Positions 50,901 through 58,310 of a DNA stretch of 64,000 bases are shown in pieces (the stretch's first letter is position 1; each line of letters opens with the position of its first letter). Below the pieces are notes generated by a model. That model had not been told where the DNA came from. It worked only from the letters and a program-made list of their open reading frames with translations, and searched no databases. The translations under genes were made by a program, and so were the position numbers. The stretch spans positions 5,365,001-5,429,000 of the forward strand of contig NZ_CP107902.1 of assembly GCF_036013935.1 (NCBI RefSeq), given 5' to 3'. This DNA comes from Streptomyces sp. NBC_00461. Lineage in GTDB: Bacteria > Actinomycetota > Actinomycetes > Streptomycetales > Streptomycetaceae.

Positions 50901-51407
50901 TGGCAGGGTGACGAGCCCTCACACCTGTGGAAGTCCGCGCGACTGCCCTTCGCCTTCCGCGCGCCGAACCACCTCTCCTGCGAGACCGGCGACGAGAGGG
51001 ACCTCTTGGACTTCTCGTGCGAGGACGAGGGAGTGGCACAGCTTGAGGGCCTCGTCCCGGACATGAAGGTGCGGATCGCATTCCACCTCGGTTGCGGCAC
51101 GTCATGCCACGAGGGTGAGCTCAGCGCCTTCGAACGCGGGCTTCTCAAGTACGGGAAGCCGCGGTGGAAGAAGGCCGACACCGATCCCCGGGACCAGGGC
51201 CTGACCTATTACGCCGAACAGCCCGGAAAGGGGAAGCGCTACGAGATGTTCCTGCGTCGGCAGCTCGGTTGGAACGACAAGGGCAAGCCGCTGACCTGGC
51301 GGATCTGGGTGCAGGTCGATGTCCCGGAGAGCGACAGGGCACTGGCTCAGAAGATCGTGAACGACATCTTCACGCAGACCGCCGGGTTGGGGCGCGTCAA
51401 ACGGTGA
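47946..51407 (+). CDS. Membrane NACHT ATPase (NLR-like) with N-terminal amyloid-type motif and extracytoplasmic C-terminus, NLR2
   Basis: 1153 residues. Residues 11-38 are the signalling motif (HNEVSGGT, VIQARDI). Two helices follow (about 38-56, 70-92), then a NACHT domain with Walker A GGAGAGKT (172-179), Walker B WVLPVLDGFDE (253-263) and FVFTSRKDE. Next are about eight helices (about 450-690), then FLEDAHARGVLRQSGGEYRFRHIELRNR as in NLR1. After one more helix (ALLAGAAALVLMVMMGLGSL) comes a C-terminal part of roughly 360 residues predicted outside the membrane. Its first part resembles a DUF3558-type domain (CSLLDARDISQLMSDG ... DECTVSEQ); the second has Cys pairs (SCETG, FSCED, CGTSC). 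GTG 47946 is preferred; a TTG at 47928 overlapping effector 2 is possible. Confidence 0.82.
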   Translation: MAEHGEAEERPGTHNEVSGGTHRNVIQARDIYGGVRIVAMGLRGLVAVLGLVLLAAHPELPLPRRYDVGPVWAGWALLGMALGSELCVRLLAWVERRRRRAWQAERNVRRVADTLAEALYQRYARDERLAKIEPHPIEVTWLPLGEDAREGRLPSISEYFERTEGQRLVVLGGAGAGKTVLALRLAHELLQRRVRGSNEPLPLVVSLASWDPDQGLYQWLARQLAAEYREQCTPAAGVFAYDVALHLLWYTGWVLPVLDGFDELAPNVRKKAFEELAKSTRARDRKFVFTSRKDEYDEHVPDPSVFQRTEIVLQDLTDSAVEAYLSPEGAPSPRWGPVLAALRKRRKPSAEVAQLRRVLRVPLMVGLARVAYGWGDKDPRELLSPGAFRDDHALERHLYDAFLDVAYGDSPDVRAEHGGWDPGEARDWAGYLAGRMRDADQQDFAWWRLEQEVPWPVRVAGLLPAYGVAGLLVVRVGFGEMWWGGWLPLWGAFVALGLLMLLAFPIWRDDETWSVPWRLTPPSRRQLGRVLRRWKVLLSVGVSVLGLGAALVAGLGHWSGHWRWYLVVGGAATLLTWVPDTVRAVWRPADPAFARTPAALLAADRRAALVVGWVVPLRQREEWPLFPLLMPPALLGAWQLWGGGRYVVGVGDWLITGVGTLLVCALYSVGFSAWGRYTVARVWLAAAGRLPWRLTAFLEDAHARGVLRQSGGEYRFRHIELRNRLADAAVTDDGARTRKGGARAGGLADGWALLAGAAALVLMVMMGLGSLGARPPADPVRSLPPACSLLDARDISQLMSDGAKLHDDFAPGVLLLGTKADECTVSEQSPFAREARIGIGAFVQQADDRSSGTRNAAQKFRTDRSSTFARGHVMVDALGDEAYVNVGRYLWASDSSEPGSYPWGARVQVRAGNVLLNVTYAEEFAGRERTVEVAEILTRHVLRSVGLGSSGGRELADVPRPRVPVKDNRLADYSRGRAQSVHGATWQGDEPSHLWKSARLPFAFRAPNHLSCETGDERDLLDFSCEDEGVAQLEGLVPDMKVRIAFHLGCGTSCHEGELSAFERGLLKYGKPRWKKADTDPRDQGLTYYAEQPGKGKRYEMFLRRQLGWNDKGKPLTWRIWVQVDVPESDRALAQKIVNDIFTQTAGLGRVKR
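47976..48059 (+). other. Signalling motif at the NLR2 N-terminus
   Basis: Residues 11-38. The R-N-V-I-Q-A-R core resembles the I/V-Q-x-x core of RHIM-type amyloid motifs. It lies only about 40 bp after the matching motif of effector 2. Confidence 0.7.
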
Positions 51408-51447
51408 TGCCGCCGACGGCATGCGCAAGGGGCTTGCCTCGCCCGCG

Positions 51448-52305
51448 TCAATCCGCGAACGCCCCCGCGTGCTCCCGCGCCCACTGCGCGAACGTCCGTG
51501 GCCGGCGGCCCAGTGCCTTCTCCACCGTCGGAAGCACTTCTGCGCCCCGGTCGCTCTCCAACGTGCGCTGCATGATCGCGTCCACGACCTCCGGAGGGAA
51601 GCCGTAGTGGGCCATGCCCGTGCGGGCCGCGTCGTCCGGGACCGGGCGCAGGCGCGGGTCGCGGCCCAACGCCTCGCCCAGGATGGCCAGTTCGTCCGCC
51701 GGAGTCAGGGACTGCGGGCCGCTCAGTTCGTACGTCGCGCCCGCGTGGTCGTCGGTCGTCAGGGCCAGTGCCGCCACCTCCGCCAGGTCCGCCGGGTCGA
51801 TGCTCGCCGCCGGGCGGTCCGCGAAGGGCGTGGAGACCTCGTCGCCCGCGCGGAGTTGGCCCGCCCACTGGAGTGCGTTCGACATGAAGCGGCCGGGGCG
51901 CAGCAGCGTCCAGGCGAAGCCCGGGGACGGGTCCGTCACCGCCGCGTCCGCCTGTGCGTGCCAGCGGGCGATCACGTCGGCTCCCGCGCCGCCGTCCAGC
52001 ACCGACAGCTTCACCAGGCGCCGTAGGCCTGCCCGGGCCGCCGCCTCGGCGAGGGCGAGGTCGTGCGTCGGGCCGGGGGCCGTGCCGACGCCCTGGGCCG
52101 ACATCAGGAAGGCGCCCTCGGTGCACGCGAACGCCGCGTCGAGGCTCGCCGGGTCGTCCGCGTCGCCGTACACCGCCTCCACACCCTCGGGCAGCCGTGC
52201 CTCGGCCGGGCGGCGGGTCATCGCCCGTACCGGCTCGCCCGCGGCCACCAGCCGCCGTACCAGCTCGCCGCCCACATGGCCCGTCGCCCCGGTCACCAGG
52301 ATCAT
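51448..52305 (-). CDS. NmrA-like NAD(P)-binding oxidoreductase
   Basis: 285 residues: Rossmann loop VTGATGHVGGELVRRL, AMTRRPAEARLPEGVEAVYGDADDPASLDAAF and SVLDGGAGADVIARWHAQADAAV, as in NmrA/QOR2-type atypical short-chain dehydrogenases, without the usual YxxxK catalytic pair. It probably binds NAD(P)H and either reduces a small quinone or acts as a redox sensor. AGAGGAGA precedes the ATG. Confidence 0.87.
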   Translation of the reverse strand: MILVTGATGHVGGELVRRLVAAGEPVRAMTRRPAEARLPEGVEAVYGDADDPASLDAAFACTEGAFLMSAQGVGTAPGPTHDLALAEAAARAGLRRLVKLSVLDGGAGADVIARWHAQADAAVTDPSPGFAWTLLRPGRFMSNALQWAGQLRAGDEVSTPFADRPAASIDPADLAEVAALALTTDDHAGATYELSGPQSLTPADELAILGEALGRDPRLRPVPDDAARTGMAHYGFPPEVVDAIMQRTLESDRGAEVLPTVEKALGRRPRTFAQWAREHAGAFAD

Positions 52306-52494
52306 CGCCGTCTCCTCTCGTCGATGCCTCCAGGCTGCGCGTCCCCACCTCCCCTGTGCATCGCGCGTGCGGAGGTACCGGCCCTGCTCCCGGGGGAGTA
52401 CCCGCCGCCACAGAACAAGGCGCCCATTTCGGGCATACGCTGAGGGTGTACCTGTGGATGCGACAAGCGCGGGATGCAGAGGAAGGTGAGTGCC

Positions 52495-52788
52495 ATGCGC
52501 ATGCTGCTCAAGGCGTCCTTCGACACGGAGAAGGCGAACGAGGCCATCAGGAACGGCACGCTGTCGAAGCTGGTCGAGGAGGCGGTGGAGCACATCAAGC
52601 CCGAGGCGGCCTACTTCACCGCCGACGAGGGCCGGCGCACCGCCTTCATGGTCTTCGACATGCAGGAAAGCTCCCAGATGCCGGCATTCAGCGAGCCGTT
52701 CTTCCTGAACCTCGACGCCAAGATCTCCTACACGCCGGTGATGAACCTGGAGGACGTACAGAAGGGCCTGTCGCAGCTCGGGCGCTGA
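52495..52788 (+). CDS. Conserved small protein, function unknown
   Basis: 97 residues: MRMLLKASFDTEKANEAIRNG, then LSKLVEEAVEHIKPEAAYF, TADEGRRTAFMVFDM and SEPFFLNLDAKISYTPVMNLEDVQKGL. The alternating strands and helices suggest a ferredoxin-like (dimeric alpha/beta barrel) fold. GGAAGG lies about 8 nt before the ATG. Family name not recognised. It ends 3 bp from the convergent gene. Confidence 0.75.
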   Translation: MRMLLKASFDTEKANEAIRNGTLSKLVEEAVEHIKPEAAYFTADEGRRTAFMVFDMQESSQMPAFSEPFFLNLDAKISYTPVMNLEDVQKGLSQLGR

Positions 52789-52791
52789 CCC

Positions 52792-53469
52792 TCAGCTGAA
52801 GACGATCATCGACCCCTGCGCCAGACTCCGCGTCGCCGCCGCGTGCAGTCCGAGCCAGACGTGGCGTTCGCGGGCGAAGGGGCTCGGGTCGTACGGTGCC
52901 GGGACGGCCGGCTCCTCCAATTCCGTGGGAGCGCGCGGCGGTTCCGGCGCGGCCGGCGGGTTGGCCGGGTCGATGCCGATCGCCGGGGCCACGTATTCGA
53001 GTTCGCGCAGGAGGGCCTGCGCGGAGCCCAGCGGACCGCCGCCCGCGAGGAGTTCGTCGTTGGACAGGGGCTGGGGGAAGTCGACCGGGACGTACGCACC
53101 CGCGTGGTCGTAGTGCCAGACGAGATGCGACTGCTGGGCCGTCGACTCGAACATCTCCAGCAGCTGCTCGTAGTCGCCGCCCAGTTCGTCGACCGGAGTC
53201 ACCGGCAGACCGCACACCTGCAGCAGATACACGCGGCGCAGGAAGTGCAGCGCGTCGTAGTCGAAGCCGGCCACCGGGGCGACCTCGCCGGACAGACCCG
53301 GCATGTACTGGTACACGGGCACCGGCGGAAGGCCGGCCGCGTTCAGCACGCTGTTGTACTGCGCGAGTTCCTCGGCGAACGGATTGTCGGGGGTGTGGCA
53401 CAACACGTCGACGAGCGGTACCAGCCACAGGTCACAGGCCAAAGAGGGCTCCTCAGACAGGGTGGTCAA
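52792..53469 (-). CDS. Conserved protein, function unknown
   Basis: 225 residues, acidic and Pro-rich, no signal peptide or membrane helix. Segments such as DLWLVPLVDVLCHTPDNPFAEELAQYN, VYQYMPGLSGEVAPVAGFDYDALHFLRRVYLLQVCG and SHLVWHYDHAGAYVPVDFP look conserved and well folded; the C-terminus has a Pro/Glu linker (about 170-195) and a final helix. I do not recognise the family. It lies 57 bp upstream of nothing on its strand and is separate from the GT2 operon, which ends just before it. Confidence 0.65.
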   Translation of the reverse strand: MTTLSEEPSLACDLWLVPLVDVLCHTPDNPFAEELAQYNSVLNAAGLPPVPVYQYMPGLSGEVAPVAGFDYDALHFLRRVYLLQVCGLPVTPVDELGGDYEQLLEMFESTAQQSHLVWHYDHAGAYVPVDFPQPLSNDELLAGGGPLGSAQALLRELEYVAPAIGIDPANPPAAPEPPRAPTELEEPAVPAPYDPSPFARERHVWLGLHAAATRSLAQGSMIVFS

Positions 53470-53526
53470 GGCCGGGCAGAAGGCAGGGTAGTCGGTACGG
53501 CTTCGGGTGACCTCCTCCAGGACAGG

Positions 53527-55953
53527 TCAGCTGCCCTTGTGCAGATCCCATACCCACACGCCGTGCACCCACTTCCCGTCACGGCCCACCAGTTCGGTCA
53601 CCGCCTTGCGCAGGGCGTCGTCGTGCGGCTGCGGCGCCACCACCAGCGCTCCTGCCTTCCAGTACGCGAAATCCCGCTTCGCCTGCGCCTGCCAGTTCTT
53701 GCCGATCCTGGGAATCACGCCGGTGTAGCGGACATCACGCAGCATCTGCGAGGTGTAGCGGGGGGAGGCGCCGTAGATGCCGATGCGGTCCTCGCCGTAG
53801 GGGCCGTTGAAGTAGCCGCCGGGGACGCTGAAGCCGAGGCCGGCCTCCTGCTGCCAGTGCAGGGCCTCCGCGTCGCCGGGATCGGGCAGCGGCACGGGGA
53901 CGAGGGACTCGCCCTCGCGGACGTACGGCTTCCACGCCCCGTCGGTGAAGAAGGCCGGCGTCGGCGGGCGGTGGACCGTCTTCAGCGGGGCCGGGATCAG
54001 CGGGAGCAGCGCGAGACAGAGCCCGAGCAGGCCGATGTACTGCGTGCCCAGGTTGCGGTTCGCCGGCAGCCGCTCCAGCGACAGGGCGAGCAGCATGCCC
54101 AGCGCCGGGGCGCAGACCATCGCGATCCGGCCCTCGATGACCGACTCGAACAGCGGCAGCTTCGCGGCGAGCGCCCAGGGGCCCGGGTAGACGTCGTCCG
54201 TCATCGGGATACGGAACTTCGGGCCCAGGGACAGCAGCGCGGCGCCGACCGCGGTGAACGCCAGCGCCTTCACCAGGGCCTGCTCCCACAGCCGTACGAC
54301 GATCGCGAAGGCGACGAGGACCAGCGGCCAGCCGTAGAAGGCGTTCTGCTCGGTCGGGTTGAGGGAGAGCGAGTTGGCCCGCTCCGCGTTGCCCGCCAGC
54401 AGCGAGCGCTCCGCGAAGGAGAGCAGGGCGAGCGGGCTGTTGCCCGCGTTGTCGCCGTGCAGCACGCTCTTGTAGCTCTGCGGCCCGGCGAACTGCCAGG
54501 CCAGTGCCCACACCACGAGCGGCAGGCAGACGGCGGCGGCGATCGCCAGGCCGTTGAGCAGCGGCCGCCAGGACTGCCGGGCCACATCCCTGCGTACGAC
54601 GGAGTAGGCGCCCGCGAACAGCGCCATGCCGATCGTCGCGAGCAGCAGCGGCTCCTCGCCGAGGAAGACCTGGTAGGCCGCCATCAGCCCGAGCACGATC
54701 CCGTTCCGCACGACCCGGGCGCCCGCGCACAGGCGCAGCGCGCGGTCGATGATCAGCGGGATCATGAACAGGATCACGAAATTGGGGTGCGCGTTGGCGT
54801 GGCTGACCATGGGTGGTGCGAAGGCGGCCAGCGAGGCGCCGACGAAGGCCGCGGAACGCCGCCGTACGACGTGCTTCACGATCAGCCAGTACCAGGCGCC
54901 CGCGGTGGCGGCGATGCCCAGCGTCATCACCACGCTGAGGGAGACGGCCGGTCCCGCGAGCAGGGTCAGGGGCGCGAAGGGGACGGAGAGGCCGAGCATG
55001 ACCGTGTTGGCCATGAGGTTCACGCCGTCGGGAAAGCCCTGCAGACCGGAGAAGAGCGGGTTGCGCAGGTGGGCGACGTTGTCGGCCGTGACCGCGAAGA
55101 ACCACTCCCACTGGTTCTGGTCCTGGAGGGAGTCCGGGAGGTAGCGGTGGTCCGGGTCGGCCAGCCGGCCCGAGTAGAGGGCCACCGCCATCAGCAGGAA
55201 GAGGGCGACGGCGAAGACGTCGGCCGGGCGCAGGGAGCGGGCGCGCAGGCGGGTGAGGTCGGCGAGGACCCGGACGTAGTCGAGGGACCGTATCTTCGAG
55301 CCGGGCCGGTGGGACCAGCGGACCGGCACCTCGGTCATCTGCCACTCGGCTCGGTGGAAGTGCCACAGCACCTCGACGTCGATGCCGTAGCCGTCGAGCC
55401 TGGAGGCGGCGAAGGCCTCGCGGCCCCGGTCGCCGTCGAAGAGCTTGAAGCCGCACTGGGTGTCCCGTATGCCGGGTACGGCCATGCGCCTGATCAGTAA
55501 GTTTCCAGCGCGGCCCAGCAGTTCGCGCAGCGGGTGCTGACGGTCCTCGATGGTCGCGCCGGGTATGGCCCGGGAGCCGATCGCCGCCGTGTTCCCCTCG
55601 CTCAGCGCCTTGTCGAGCTGCTCCAGATCCTCGATCGGGGACGCCAGATCGGCGTCCGTGACCAGTACGCGCCGGCCGCCGCAGGCGGCGACGCCGATCC
55701 GCAGGGCGTTGCCCTTGCCGCGGTTGCGGGGGCTGGTGACGAGCTGGACGCGGGGATCCTCGCGGGCCGTGACCAGCTCACGGGTGCCGTCCGTCGACCC
55801 GTCGTCGGCGACCACGACCTCCCACTCGCCCCAGCGGCCCTCGTTGTCGCGCAGATAGCCGGTGACCGCGTCCAGGGTGGGCCCCAGACGCTGCTCCTCG
55901 TTGAACGCGGGGATGACGACGGAGAGGTCCACGACCCTGGCCAGGGTGCTCAT
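53527..55953 (-). CDS. GT2 glycosyltransferase fused to a polytopic membrane domain
   Basis: 808 residues. Residues 1-260 are a GtrB/dolichyl-phosphate-glucose synthase-like GT2 domain (LSVVIPAFNEEQRLGPT, VVVADDGSTDGT, VLVTDADLASP with the DxD, DTQCGFKLF). The rest has about 11-12 helices and a soluble tail (AFFTDGAWKPYV ... GGYFNGPYGEDRIGIYGASPRYTSQ), like GT-C-type lipid-linked sugar transferases. It could both make a polyprenyl-phosphate sugar and transfer it outside. Leu152 is encoded by TTA (55498-55500), so translation may need the bldA tRNA. The ATG overlaps the GntR stop by 4 bp. Confidence 0.83.
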   Translation of the reverse strand: MSTLARVVDLSVVIPAFNEEQRLGPTLDAVTGYLRDNEGRWGEWEVVVADDGSTDGTRELVTAREDPRVQLVTSPRNRGKGNALRIGVAACGGRRVLVTDADLASPIEDLEQLDKALSEGNTAAIGSRAIPGATIEDRQHPLRELLGRAGNLLIRRMAVPGIRDTQCGFKLFDGDRGREAFAASRLDGYGIDVEVLWHFHRAEWQMTEVPVRWSHRPGSKIRSLDYVRVLADLTRLRARSLRPADVFAVALFLLMAVALYSGRLADPDHRYLPDSLQDQNQWEWFFAVTADNVAHLRNPLFSGLQGFPDGVNLMANTVMLGLSVPFAPLTLLAGPAVSLSVVMTLGIAATAGAWYWLIVKHVVRRRSAAFVGASLAAFAPPMVSHANAHPNFVILFMIPLIIDRALRLCAGARVVRNGIVLGLMAAYQVFLGEEPLLLATIGMALFAGAYSVVRRDVARQSWRPLLNGLAIAAAVCLPLVVWALAWQFAGPQSYKSVLHGDNAGNSPLALLSFAERSLLAGNAERANSLSLNPTEQNAFYGWPLVLVAFAIVVRLWEQALVKALAFTAVGAALLSLGPKFRIPMTDDVYPGPWALAAKLPLFESVIEGRIAMVCAPALGMLLALSLERLPANRNLGTQYIGLLGLCLALLPLIPAPLKTVHRPPTPAFFTDGAWKPYVREGESLVPVPLPDPGDAEALHWQQEAGLGFSVPGGYFNGPYGEDRIGIYGASPRYTSQMLRDVRYTGVIPRIGKNWQAQAKRDFAYWKAGALVVAPQPHDDALRKAVTELVGRDGKWVHGVWVWDLHKGS

Positions 55954-56651
55954 TCGTCCGCAGGCCCCTCGATGAGGCTCAGCGAGTGCGCGTTGTACTC
56001 GGCGACGAGCGCACGCGCCGTCGTGGTGTCGCGATGCGCCAGGGCATCGACCAGATCGGTGTGGGCGCACCACAGGGCGCCGCGCAGCTCGGTCAGCCGC
56101 CGCAGATGCTGCACCGCGCACACCCAGGACTGCACGCCCAGCCGGTGCAGGAAGTCGGCGAGGTACGGGTTGCCGTAGAGGGCGCCCAGCTCGCGCCAGA
56201 AACGCAGGTCGTAGCCGATCAGCACGGTGAGGTCGCCGGCGGCCGCGGCGCGCTGCGCCTCCTCGCCGCGGCGGCGCACCCCGGCGAGGGCGGCGACCGC
56301 GCGGGGCTCGTCGAACCGCCGGTTCCGCTCGGGCCTGATGTCGAGCTCGTGGAACATGCCGTCGGTGACCAGGGTGCGGGCCTCGACGATGCCGCGGTAG
56401 TCGCCGGCCGAGTACTCGTGGACATGGAAGCCACGGTGCTGGTCGGCGTCGAGGAGCCCCTGCGCGGACAGGTCGACGAGCGCCTCGCGCACGGGCGTCG
56501 CGGAGACCCCGTACTGCTCGGCGATCTCCTTGACCGTGAACTCCTGGCCCGGCTGCAGCCGCCCCGCCAGCACCTCGTCGCGCAGCGCGTCCGCGATCTG
56601 CTGGCGCAGGGTGCTGCGGGTGACGGGGCCGTTTCCGCTGCTGCTGGGCAT
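55950..56651 (-). CDS. GntR-family regulator (FadR type)
   Basis: 233 residues: winged helix (TRSTLRQQIADALRDEVLAGRLQPGQEFTVKEIAEQYGVSATPVREALVDLSAQGLL) and an all-helical FCD domain (EARTLVTDGMFHELD ... DLRFWRELGALYGNPYLADFLHRLG ... HTDLVDALAHRD), whose Asp and His residues usually bind a metal or carboxylate ligand. GAGGAG precedes the ATG at 56651. It is coupled to the downstream GT2 gene (ATGA) and lies 138 bp after the aminotransferase, so it may regulate either. Confidence 0.88.
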   Translation of the reverse strand: MPSSSGNGPVTRSTLRQQIADALRDEVLAGRLQPGQEFTVKEIAEQYGVSATPVREALVDLSAQGLLDADQHRGFHVHEYSAGDYRGIVEARTLVTDGMFHELDIRPERNRRFDEPRAVAALAGVRRRGEEAQRAAAAGDLTVLIGYDLRFWRELGALYGNPYLADFLHRLGVQSWVCAVQHLRRLTELRGALWCAHTDLVDALAHRDTTTARALVAEYNAHSLSLIEGPADE

Positions 56652-56789
56652 GGGTCGGGCGTCTCCTCGTCGCGATCGGCTGGCGTGCACGTCCATATGT
56701 ACGAGCACGCCACCTTACGCGTTCGGGTTCCGCGTGTTGACCCGCGTAGCTACCGGCGGGTGGTAGGGCGGCCGGGCGGCCGCGGACGG

Positions 56790-58145
56790 CTAGCGCGTGT
56801 ACTCGTCCGCCACCGAGAGCGCCGCGTCCAGCGCCGCGAGCCCCTCCTTCAGCTCGGCCTCACTCACGTTGCACGGGGGCACGACATGGGTGCGGTTCAT
56901 GTTGATGAAGGGCCAGATGCCGTGCTTCTTCGCGGCGGCACCGAAGGCGGCCATCGGGGCGTTCGCCTCACCGGCCGCGTTGTACGGCACCAGCGGCTCG
57001 CGCGTCTCCTTGTCCTTCACCAGGTCCAGCGCCCAGAACATGCCGACACCGCGCACCTCGCCGACGCTCGGGTGCCGCTCGGCGAGCTCGCGCAGGGCCG
57101 GCCCGACGACCGTGGCGCCGAGCTGCCCCGCGTTGTCGACGACGCCCTCCTCCGCCATGACGTTGATCGTCGCGACGGCGGCGGCACAGGCCAGCGGGTG
57201 CCCGGAGTAGGTGAGACCACCGGGGTAGGGCCGCTTGCCGAAGGTCTCGGCGATCGCACCCGAGATCGCGACCCCGCCCAGCGGCACATAACCGCTGTTC
57301 ACGCCCTTGGCGAAGGTCATGAGGTCGGGTACGACGTCGAAGAGATCGGCCGCGAACCACTCACCGGTCCGCCCGAACCCGGCCATCACCTCGTCCAGGA
57401 CGAAGACGATTCCGTACTTGTCGCATATCTCACGTATGCCGGCGAGGTAACCGGGCGGCGGCACCATGATCCCGGCGGTTCCCGGGATGGTCTCCAGGAT
57501 GATCGCGGCGACGGTGGCCGGCCCCTCGAAGGCGATCGTCGTCTCAAGGTGCTCCAGCGCCCGCGCGCACTCCTGCTCCTCGGTCTCGGCGTAGAAGCGG
57601 GAGCGGTAGAGGTACGGCGCCCAGAAGTGCACGACACCGGCCGCGGCGCCGTCGGAGGCCCAGCGGCGCGGGTCGCCGGTGATGTTGATCGCCTGCTGGG
57701 TGCCGCCGTGGTACGAGCGGTACGCCGACAGCACCTTCGGGCGCCCGGTGTGCAGCCGCGCCATCCGCACGGCGTGCTCCACGGCGTCGGCCCCGCCGTT
57801 GGTGAAGAAGATCTTGTCCAGGTCGCCGGGTGTCCGCTCGGCGATCAGCCGGGCCGCCTCGGAACGGGCCTCGATCGCGAAGGCGGGCGCGAACGTCGTC
57901 AGGTGTGCGGCCTGCTCCTGTATCGCGGCGACGACCTTCGGGTGCTGGTAGCCGATGTTGGTGTAGACGAGCCCGCTGGTGAAGTCCAGGTACCGCTTGC
58001 CGTCGTAGTCCCAGAAGTACGACCCCTCCGCACCGGCGACGGCGAGCGGGTCGATGAGCTCCTGCGCGGACCAGGAGTGGAACACATGAGCACGGTCCAT
58101 GGCCTTCACGGCGGCGCCGGCCTCGGGGTTTGGCTGAGGGGTCAT
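56790..58145 (-). CDS. Class III PLP-dependent aminotransferase
   Basis: 451 residues of the omega-amino acid:pyruvate/adenosylmethionine-8-amino-7-oxononanoate group: GSYFWDYDGKRYLDFTSGLVYTNIGYQHPKV, FFTNGGADAVEHAVRMAR, YRSYHGGT, VLDEVMAGFGRTGEW (PLP Asp), FAKGVNSGYVPLGGV (Schiff-base Lys) and YSGHPLACAAAVA. Substrate could be beta-alanine, GABA or another omega-amine. A TACGCT box 6 nt before the ATG suggests leaderless transcription. Confidence 0.92.
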   Translation of the reverse strand: MTPQPNPEAGAAVKAMDRAHVFHSWSAQELIDPLAVAGAEGSYFWDYDGKRYLDFTSGLVYTNIGYQHPKVVAAIQEQAAHLTTFAPAFAIEARSEAARLIAERTPGDLDKIFFTNGGADAVEHAVRMARLHTGRPKVLSAYRSYHGGTQQAINITGDPRRWASDGAAAGVVHFWAPYLYRSRFYAETEEQECARALEHLETTIAFEGPATVAAIILETIPGTAGIMVPPPGYLAGIREICDKYGIVFVLDEVMAGFGRTGEWFAADLFDVVPDLMTFAKGVNSGYVPLGGVAISGAIAETFGKRPYPGGLTYSGHPLACAAAVATINVMAEEGVVDNAGQLGATVVGPALRELAERHPSVGEVRGVGMFWALDLVKDKETREPLVPYNAAGEANAPMAAFGAAAKKHGIWPFINMNRTHVVPPCNVSEAELKEGLAALDAALSVADEYTR

Positions 58146-58151
58146 GGCGCG

Positions 58152-58157
58152 AGCGTA
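58152..58157 (-). promoter_or_regulatory. -10 box TACGCT (minus strand) before the aminotransferase
   Basis: TACGCT ends 6 nt before the ATG at 58145; no ribosome-binding site lies between. Confidence 0.5.
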
Positions 58158-58250
58158 GATGTCCGAGGTGCCCGCTCGGTATCGGCTTCCTGTCTGTGAA
58201 GTGGGGGTTTCCGCGACAGGTTGTCCACGGAGGGGCAGGTGGCCACTATT

Positions 58251-58283
58251 GACAGCAGGCTGTCGAATTGGCAGCCTGCTGTC
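58251..58283. promoter_or_regulatory. 33-bp perfect inverted repeat, probable MarR operator
   Basis: Arms GACAGCAGGCTG (58251-58262) and CAGCCTGCTGTC (58272-58283) are exact reverse complements around a 9-bp AT-richer centre (TCGAATTGG). A TTGACA -35-like hexamer overlaps the left arm (58249-58254). It lies 27 bp before the DJ-1 gene, whose operon partner encodes a MarR regulator. Confidence 0.8.
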
Positions 58284-58310
58284 ATACTGCTTTTCGCCGG
58301 AGGAGGAATC

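Noticed and set aside
52843..55500. 885-codon plus-strand frame over the GT2 gene and its neighbour
   Set aside because: It crosses two real genes on the other strand and shows no domain; shadow.
55986..58199. 737-codon plus-strand frame over the GntR and aminotransferase genes
   Set aside because: Antisense to two well-supported genes; no motif.
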